This document shows positions 59,367 through 64,000 of a stretch of DNA of 64,000 bases, piece after piece. The DNA is taken from positions 1 to 64,000 of the forward strand of contig NZ_JBGCCH010000005.1 of the NCBI RefSeq assembly GCF_041261205.1, given 5' to 3'. The stretch comes from Catenulispora sp. MAP5-51. GTDB taxonomy: Bacteria; Actinomycetota; Actinomycetes; Streptomycetales; Catenulisporaceae. A program made the position numbers and the translations under genes. Position 1 is the first letter of the stretch. Each line of letters begins with the position of its first letter. The notes under the pieces were generated by a model that saw only the letters and a program-made list of their open reading frames with translations, ran no database searches and had not been told where the DNA came from.

Positions 59367-59834
59367 CTACCGCCCCACCGATCCGTCGATCATCTCCCGC
59401 ATGATGTCCAGGTGCCCGGCATGCCGCGCCAGCTCCTCGACCGTGTGGACCAGAATCCATCGCAGGGTCCGGTCTTCGCGTGCTGATACCGCGTCGAGGT
59501 CGTCGAGCGTGGCCCAGATCGCGTCGGCCCGGGTCGCCGTCGCGCGGTAAGCCGCTACGCATCCTGCGACGGTGTCCGTCTCGGACACCTCCATTCCCAG
59601 TTCGGGGAACGGATCGCGGCCCAGGAACGCCCACTCCACCCACACGAGTTCCGCGCCGGTCAGGTGCTTCAGGATGCCCAGCGGGCTGGTGCCGGAGGGG
59701 ACGGCGGGCTTGCGGGCGATGTCGTCGGGCAGGCCTTCGACCTTGCGGATGATGGCTTCGCGCAGGTAGCGCATGAAGGCCAGGAGGGTTTCCTTCTCTC
59801 CGGCGACGACGGCGGGCGGTCCCTGATCGCTCAT
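59367..59834 (-). CDS. DinB/DUF664 family protein
   Basis: A 155-residue four-helix protein. Likely metal-binding histidines are in LGILKHLTGAELVWVEWAF and EELARHAGHLDIMREMI, the DinB pattern. Related enzymes are thiol-dependent transferases (for example mycothiol-dependent), but the substrate here is unknown. TACCGT lies 7 nt before the ATG, a leaderless-type start. It is divergent from the ECF sigma gene. Confidence 0.85.
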   Translation of the reverse strand: MSDQGPPAVVAGEKETLLAFMRYLREAIIRKVEGLPDDIARKPAVPSGTSPLGILKHLTGAELVWVEWAFLGRDPFPELGMEVSETDTVAGCVAAYRATATRADAIWATLDDLDAVSAREDRTLRWILVHTVEELARHAGHLDIMREMIDGSVGR

Positions 59835-59877
59835 GGCGGCAACGGTAGCGGTCGGCGGCTTTGTCGGAGGTGTCGTT

Positions 59878-59883
59878 TAGCCT
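59878..59883 (+). promoter_or_regulatory. Putative -10 box (leaderless ECF sigma gene)
   Basis: TAGCCT lies exactly 6 nt before the GTG at 59890, with no Shine-Dalgarno. Confidence 0.55.
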
Positions 59884-59889
59884 GGGTCC

Positions 59890-60807
59890 GTGGACGAGCG
59901 CGTTGATCTCGAAGCGCACCGGGCCGAGCTGACGGCGTACTGCTATCGCATGCTCGGGTCCGTCCACGATGCCGAGGACCAGGTGCAGGAGACGTTGCTG
60001 CGTGCCTGGAAGGCCCGCGACCGCTATGACCCGGCCCGGGCCTCCGTGCGGACCTGGCTCTACCGCATCGCCACCAATGTCTGCCTGACCGCGCTCGAAT
60101 CGCGCGGGCGCCGGCCGCTGCCCTCAGGCCTCGGCGCCCCGAGCCGCGATACCGAGGCGCCGCTGCGTCCGGCGCTGGACGTCCCGTGGCTCGAGCCGTT
60201 CCCCGACGCCCGCTTCGACGCCGATGCCCGGGCCGACCTGCGGCTGGCCTGGGTCGCGGCGGTGCAGGAGCTGCCCGCGCGGCAGCGGGCCGCGCTGGTG
60301 CTGCGCGATGTGCTCGACTTCTCCGCCGCCGAGGTCGCCGAACAGCTCGGCTCCACGGTCGCGGCGGTGAACAGCGCGCTGCAACGGGCCCGTGTGACCG
60401 TCGACGGTCTCGGCGGGGCCGCCGAGGTGCGCGAGGCGCCCGATCCCGATCGGCACGCCGTCATCGAGCGCTACATCCACGCCTTCGAGGCCGCGGACGT
60501 GCCGGCGCTGGTGAAGCTGCTCGCCGACGACGTCGTCATGGAGATGCCGCCGGTCCCGCTCTGGTACCGCGGGCGCGAGCACTACGGCTTGTTCATGGAG
60601 CGTGTCTTCCGGCTGAACGGCACCGGCTGGCGCGCCGTCCCCACCTCGGCCAACGGCCAGCCCGCGCTGGCCGCCTACGCCCCGAGCCCGGGCGGCGGCC
60701 ACCACCCGCACACGCTCCAGGTCTTCACCGTCGTCGGCGGCCTGGTCACGGCCAACGTGGTGTTCGCCGATCCGGCCGTGTTCGACGTTTTCGGCCTGCC
60801 GCGATGA
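59890..60807 (+). CDS. ECF sigma factor with SnoaL-like C-terminal domain
   Basis: A 305-residue protein. Region 2 is AYCYRMLGSVHDAEDQVQET and WLYRIATNVCLTALE; region 4 is ELPARQRAALVLRDVLDFSA with AVNSALQRAR. After residue 195 comes an NTF2/SnoaL-like domain (RYIHAFEAADVPALVKLLAD, WYRGREHYGLFM), as in SigG/SigJ-type factors that lack a separate anti-sigma gene. No anti-sigma gene is adjacent, which fits. GTG start, leaderless. Confidence 0.88.
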   Translation: MDERVDLEAHRAELTAYCYRMLGSVHDAEDQVQETLLRAWKARDRYDPARASVRTWLYRIATNVCLTALESRGRRPLPSGLGAPSRDTEAPLRPALDVPWLEPFPDARFDADARADLRLAWVAAVQELPARQRAALVLRDVLDFSAAEVAEQLGSTVAAVNSALQRARVTVDGLGGAAEVREAPDPDRHAVIERYIHAFEAADVPALVKLLADDVVMEMPPVPLWYRGREHYGLFMERVFRLNGTGWRAVPTSANGQPALAAYAPSPGGGHHPHTLQVFTVVGGLVTANVVFADPAVFDVFGLPR

Positions 60808-60863
60808 GTCCGGTCGGTGCCGCCGGTATGTACCGGTGAGACACCGACCGAGAGGAACCCGCC

Positions 60864-61205
60864 ATGACCACCAGCCCCGCCACCCCTGCCACCCCCGCCC
60901 GTTTCCTCGTCTTCTGGGAGCGGCCGACCGACCCCGAGGCCTTCGAGCGCCACTACCGCGAGGTGCACATCCCGCTGGCCCGGCGGATCCCGCTGCTGCG
61001 CTCCTACGCCATCAGCGACAACCCGGTCCCGGTCCGGGGCGAGCCCTACTTCCGGATCGCCGAGCTGCGCTGGGACTCGATGGACGACCTGCGCGCCGGG
61101 ATCGACTCGCCGGAGGGCAAGGCGTGCGCGGACGACGTCGAGATCCTGGCGCGGTACGCCGGGGTCCGCAGCATGGTCCTCGCCCCATTTGAGGAACTGC
61201 TCTAG
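60864..61205 (+). CDS. EthD-domain protein
   Basis: A 113-residue dimeric alpha/beta-barrel protein; FLVFWERPTDPEAFERHYREVHIPLARRI is typical of EthD-like folds. Function unknown. GAGAGGAA lies about 6 nt before the ATG at 60864. It follows the sigma factor gene by 56 nt and could be one of its targets or cotranscribed. Confidence 0.78.
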   Translation: MTTSPATPATPARFLVFWERPTDPEAFERHYREVHIPLARRIPLLRSYAISDNPVPVRGEPYFRIAELRWDSMDDLRAGIDSPEGKACADDVEILARYAGVRSMVLAPFEELL

Positions 61206-61262
61206 AAACAACAAATCCATCGTGGGGTCGCTATAGAGATTCGTGCTGTAAAAGAATGACCA

Positions 61263-61301
61263 GAGCGGCCGTCCCGGGAGCCCGACCCGGGGTGGCCGCT
61301 C
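61263..61301 (+). terminator. Terminator between EthD-like gene and dgt
   Basis: A 16-bp stem with two wobble pairs (61263-61278 with 61286-61301), loop AGCCCGA. The 57 bp before it are AT-rich and hold no other feature. Confidence 0.75.
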
Positions 61302-61361
61302 GTCTGAGCCGCGTGAACCGCGCCGCCGCCGAGTCTTCGGTTTCTGTTGGCCCGCGCGGGT

Positions 61362-61367
61362 TACCGT
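61362..61367 (+). promoter_or_regulatory. Putative -10 box (leaderless dgt)
   Basis: TACCGT stands exactly 6 nt before the GTG at 61374. Confidence 0.5.
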
Positions 61368-61373
61368 GGGGCG

Positions 61374-62678
61374 GTGACTGATCTGAGGACGACGCCCGCC
61401 GATGCGTACAGCGACGCCGACCGGGAGCGTCATCTGCCGGACCATCCCAGCAACGTGCGGCGTACCGCGTTCGAACGGGACCGGGCCCGGGTGCTGCACA
61501 GCGCGGCGCTGCGCCGGCTGGCGGCCAAGACCCAGGTGGTCGCGCCGGGGTCGAGCGACTCGGCCTTCGGTGCCTATCTGGACAGTCCGCGCACCCGCCT
61601 GACCCACAGCCTGGAGTGTGCGCAGATCGGCCGGGAACTGGGCAAGGAGCTCGGTGCCGACCCGGATCTGATGGAGGCCGCCTGCCTGTCCCACGACCTG
61701 GGGCACCCGCCGTTCGGCCACACCGGCGAGGAGGCGCTGGCCCTGGCCTCGGCCGAGTGCGGCGGCTTCGAGGGCAACGCGCAGTCCTTCCGGATCCTGG
61801 TCCGGCTGGAGGCCAAGGCACTCGGCCCGGAAGGCGAGCCCGGCGGGCTGAACCTGACGCGGGCCGCGCTGGACGCCGCGACGAAGTATCCGTGGACCCG
61901 CGCCGAGGGCCAGGCGCGCGGCACCGGGAAGTTCGGCGTCTACGCCGACGACGAGCCGGTCTTCGCCTGGATGCGCACCGGCGCGGTGCCCGGCCGCGGC
62001 TGCTTCGAGGCGCAGGTGATGGACTGGTCCGACGACGTGGCCTACTCCGTCCACGACCTCGAAGACGCCCTGCACGCCGGCTACCTGGTCCCCAAGGCGC
62101 TGCTGTCGCTCACCGAGCAGGCCGAGCTGTTCGAGCTCGCCGAGATCCGCTACGCGCCGGGTGCCGGCGCGCCGGAGCTGTGCGAGGCCCTGAACCGGCT
62201 GATGGCCCTGGACTACTGGCCCGGAGACTACGACGGCTCGTTCGCCGCGCAGGCCGCGCTGAAGAACGCCACCAGCAGCCTGATCGGCCGGTTCTGCCAG
62301 TCCGCGGCCGCCGCCACCCGCGAGGCCGCCGCCGGCGATGCCGACAGGGCCGCGGTCACCGGACCGCTCACCCGCTACGCCGCCGACCTCGTCGTGCCGC
62401 GCGAGATCCGGCTGGAGTGCGCGCTGCTCAAGGCGATCACCGCGCGCTACGTGATGCAGCGCGACGACGCGCGCGAGCGCCGCCGGTTGCAGCGGGAGCT
62501 GGTCACGAGCCTGGTCGAGGGCCTGTCGGCGCTGCCCGATCACCTGGAGCCGGCCTTCCGCGCCTGGTACGCCGCCGCCATCGACGACTGCACCCGGCTG
62601 CGGGTGGTCGTGGATCAAGTAGCGTCACTCACCGATGACGCCGCGTACGCCCTGAGCAGGAGACTCGGTACCGTCTGA
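61374..62678 (+). CDS. dgt: Deoxyguanosine triphosphate triphosphohydrolase-like protein
   Basis: A 434-residue HD-domain enzyme. [18 protein letters not shown] and [22 protein letters not shown] give the metal ligands (H, HD), and [18 protein letters not shown] the later Asp. It hydrolyses dNTPs to nucleosides and triphosphate, setting dNTP pools. The GTG at 61374 is chosen: a -10 box is 6 nt upstream, while an ATG at 61347 lies before that promoter. It is paired with dnaG 21 nt downstream, as usual in actinobacteria. Confidence 0.94.
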   Translation: MTDLRTTPADAYSDADRERHLPDHPSNVRRTAFERDRARVLHSAALRRLAAKTQVVAPGSSDSAFGAYLDSPRTRLTHSLECAQIGRELGKELGADPDLMEAACLSHDLGHPPFGHTGEEALALASAECGGFEGNAQSFRILVRLEAKALGPEGEPGGLNLTRAALDAATKYPWTRAEGQARGTGKFGVYADDEPVFAWMRTGAVPGRGCFEAQVMDWSDDVAYSVHDLEDALHAGYLVPKALLSLTEQAELFELAEIRYAPGAGAPELCEALNRLMALDYWPGDYDGSFAAQAALKNATSSLIGRFCQSAAAATREAAAGDADRAAVTGPLTRYAADLVVPREIRLECALLKAITARYVMQRDDARERRRLQRELVTSLVEGLSALPDHLEPAFRAWYAAAIDDCTRLRVVVDQVASLTDDAAYALSRRLGTV

Positions 62679-62687
62679 TGGCACGGC

Positions 62688-62693
62688 TAAACT
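62688..62693 (+). promoter_or_regulatory. Putative -10 box (leaderless dnaG)
   Basis: TAAACT lies exactly 6 nt before the dnaG GTG at 62700. Confidence 0.55.
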
Positions 62694-62699
62694 CTGGAT

Positions 62700-64000
62700 G
62701 TGGCCGGCCAGATCAAAGACGACGACATCGAGCGAGTACGCAGGGCGGCCTCGATCGTCGATGTCGTCGGCGCCGTGGTCCAACTGCGCAACGGCGGCGG
62801 GGGGAACCTGAAGGGCCTGTGCCCGTTCCACGACGAGAAGTCGCCGTCCTTCCAGGTCAGCCCGTCCAAGAACTTCTACCACTGCTTCGGCTGCGGCGTC
62901 GGCGGCGACGTCCTGAAGTTCGTCATGGAGTACGACCACCTCTCCTTCCCCGAGGCGGTCGAGCGGCTGGCCGGCCAGTACAACATCGAGCTGCGCTACA
63001 CCGAGGGCGGCTACACGAACCAGGGTGTGCGCAGCGAGCGCACCCGCCTGATCGAGGCGCACAAGGTCGCCGCGGAGTACTTCGTCGACCAGTTGGCCAC
63101 GCCGGCCGCCGCCAAGGCCCGGGAGATCCTGAGCGCGCGCGGGTTCGACACCTCCGCGATCGAGCATTTCCGCGTCGGCTTCGCCCCGGAGTCCTGGGAG
63201 TCGCTGGTCCGGCACCTGCGCGGCCGCGGCTTCACCGACAAGGAGATCCTGACCGGCGGTCTGGCCTCCGAGGGCCGCCGCGGCGCGATGGACCGCTTCC
63301 GCAACCGCTTGATGTGGCCGATCGCCGACCTGTCCGGCGACGTGATCGGGTTCGGCGGCCGCCGGCTCACCGACGACCCGGACACCCCGAAGTACCTCAA
63401 CAGCCCCGAGACGCCGATCTACAAGAAGTCCTCGGTGCTCTACGGCCTGGAGCTCGCGCGCAAGGAGATCATCAAGCAGGAGCGCGCGGTCGTGGTCGAG
63501 GGCTACACCGACGTGATGGCCTGCCATCTGGCCGGCGTGACGACCGCGGTGGCCACCTGCGGCACCGCCTTCGGCGAGGAGCACATCAAAATCCTGCGAC
63601 GGCTGCTGGCCGACCGGAACCAGTTCCTCGGGGTCGAGGTGGTCTTCACCTTCGACGGTGACTCGGCCGGCCAGAAGGCGGCCATGCGCGCGTATCTGGA
63701 CGAGGACAAGTTCGTCACGCAGACCTTCGTGGCCGTCGAGCCCAGCGGGATGGACCCGTGCGATCTGCGGCTGGCCAAGGGCGACGTGGCCGTGCGCGAA
63801 CTGGTCGCCACCCGGACCCGGCTGTTCGAGTTCGTGATCCGTGCCGAGCTGGCCAAGCAGAACCTCGACGAGTCCGAGGGCCGGGTGCACGCTTTGCGGA
63901 CCACCGCCCCGATCGTGGCCAAGATCCGGGATTCGGCGCTGCGCAACGACTACACCCGCCGGCTGGCCGGCTGGCTCGGGCTGGAGGAGCGGGACGTGCA
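62700..64000 (+). CDS. dnaG: DNA primase DnaG (C-terminus cut by window edge)
   Basis: 433 codons are visible of about 600 expected. The N-terminal CHC2 zinc finger is LCPFHDEKSPSFQV and FYHCFGCG; the TOPRIM core has VVVEGYTDVMAC near residue 265 and VFTFDGDSAGQKA near 320. It makes RNA primers for the replication fork. GTG start at 62700; an overlapping ATG two bases earlier is out of frame. The C-terminal DnaB-binding domain lies beyond the edge. Confidence 0.97.
   Translation, partial: MAGQIKDDDIERVRRAASIVDVVGAVVQLRNGGGGNLKGLCPFHDEKSPSFQVSPSKNFYHCFGCGVGGDVLKFVMEYDHLSFPEAVERLAGQYNIELRYTEGGYTNQGVRSERTRLIEAHKVAAEYFVDQLATPAAAKAREILSARGFDTSAIEHFRVGFAPESWESLVRHLRGRGFTDKEILTGGLASEGRRGAMDRFRNRLMWPIADLSGDVIGFGGRRLTDDPDTPKYLNSPETPIYKKSSVLYGLELARKEIIKQERAVVVEGYTDVMACHLAGVTTAVATCGTAFGEEHIKILRRLLADRNQFLGVEVVFTFDGDSAGQKAAMRAYLDEDKFVTQTFVAVEPSGMDPCDLRLAKGDVAVRELVATRTRLFEFVIRAELAKQNLDESEGRVHALRTTAPIVAKIRDSALRNDYTRRLAGWLGLEERDV

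Overview
The window is about 70% G+C, uses many GTG starts, and carries an actinobacterial housekeeping gene order (rpsT, lepA, hemW, hrcA, dnaJ, rsmE, HIT, phoH, ybeY, CorC-like, era, leuA, recO, uppS, znuACB-zur, glyS, dusB, ppdK, dgt, dnaG). It looks like a streptomycete-like or Catenulispora-like actinomycete chromosome; I cannot fix the genus from sequence alone. Both ends are cut: a Ser/Thr kinase runs off the left edge and dnaG runs off the right.

Layout. 1-5450: Pknx-type kinase with a repeat tail, S20, EF4/LepA, a PhzF-like enzyme and a TPR-like protein. 5492-10494: a minus-strand three-gene operon (GNAT acetyltransferase, RNA ligase-polynucleotide kinase fusion, and a four-domain RNA-end-processing protein) behind a terminator-like hairpin. 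This is the most striking accessory system here. 10692-17466: MFS transporter, SDR, HemW, MOSC protein, lipoprotein, DUF3097 protein, metallo-beta-lactamase-fold hydrolase. 17628-20791: CIRCE operator, hrcA-dnaJ heat-shock pair and rsmE. 20798-25430: inserted accessory genes (GntR-ABC cassette, small ABM-like protein, GNAT, dimethylformamidase-like protein). 25511-29059: HIT protein, a secreted peptide, and a two-gene operon of a VWA protein and a divergent adenylosuccinate synthetase, with a perfect palindrome at its start.

29193-34064: ribosome and RNA maintenance block (phoH, ybeY, CorC-like, tRNA-Gly, zinc-less cytidine-deaminase-like protein, era). 34165-40858: surface CWB2/PKD protein, membrane protein, two tandem double-GNAT paralogues, protealysin-type M4 protease. 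41034-46159: leuA with a leucine-rich leader peptide and attenuator hairpin, zinc-ribbon protein with METM repeats, recO, uppS. 46230-51293: SigE-family ECF factor with partner, then the zinc-uptake operon znuA-znuC-znuB-zur behind a Zur box. 51544-64000: glyS, small membrane and lipoprotein genes, dusB, yceI, ppdK, DinB-like, a SnoaL-tailed ECF sigma factor, EthD-like, dgt, dnaG.

Two genome-style traits recur. Several genes have a TANNNT -10 box exactly 6 nt before the start codon (leaderless signature). Short tandem repeats of 8 to 40 bp sit in intergenic gaps or at gene ends. No IS element, prophage, CRISPR array or rRNA gene was seen.
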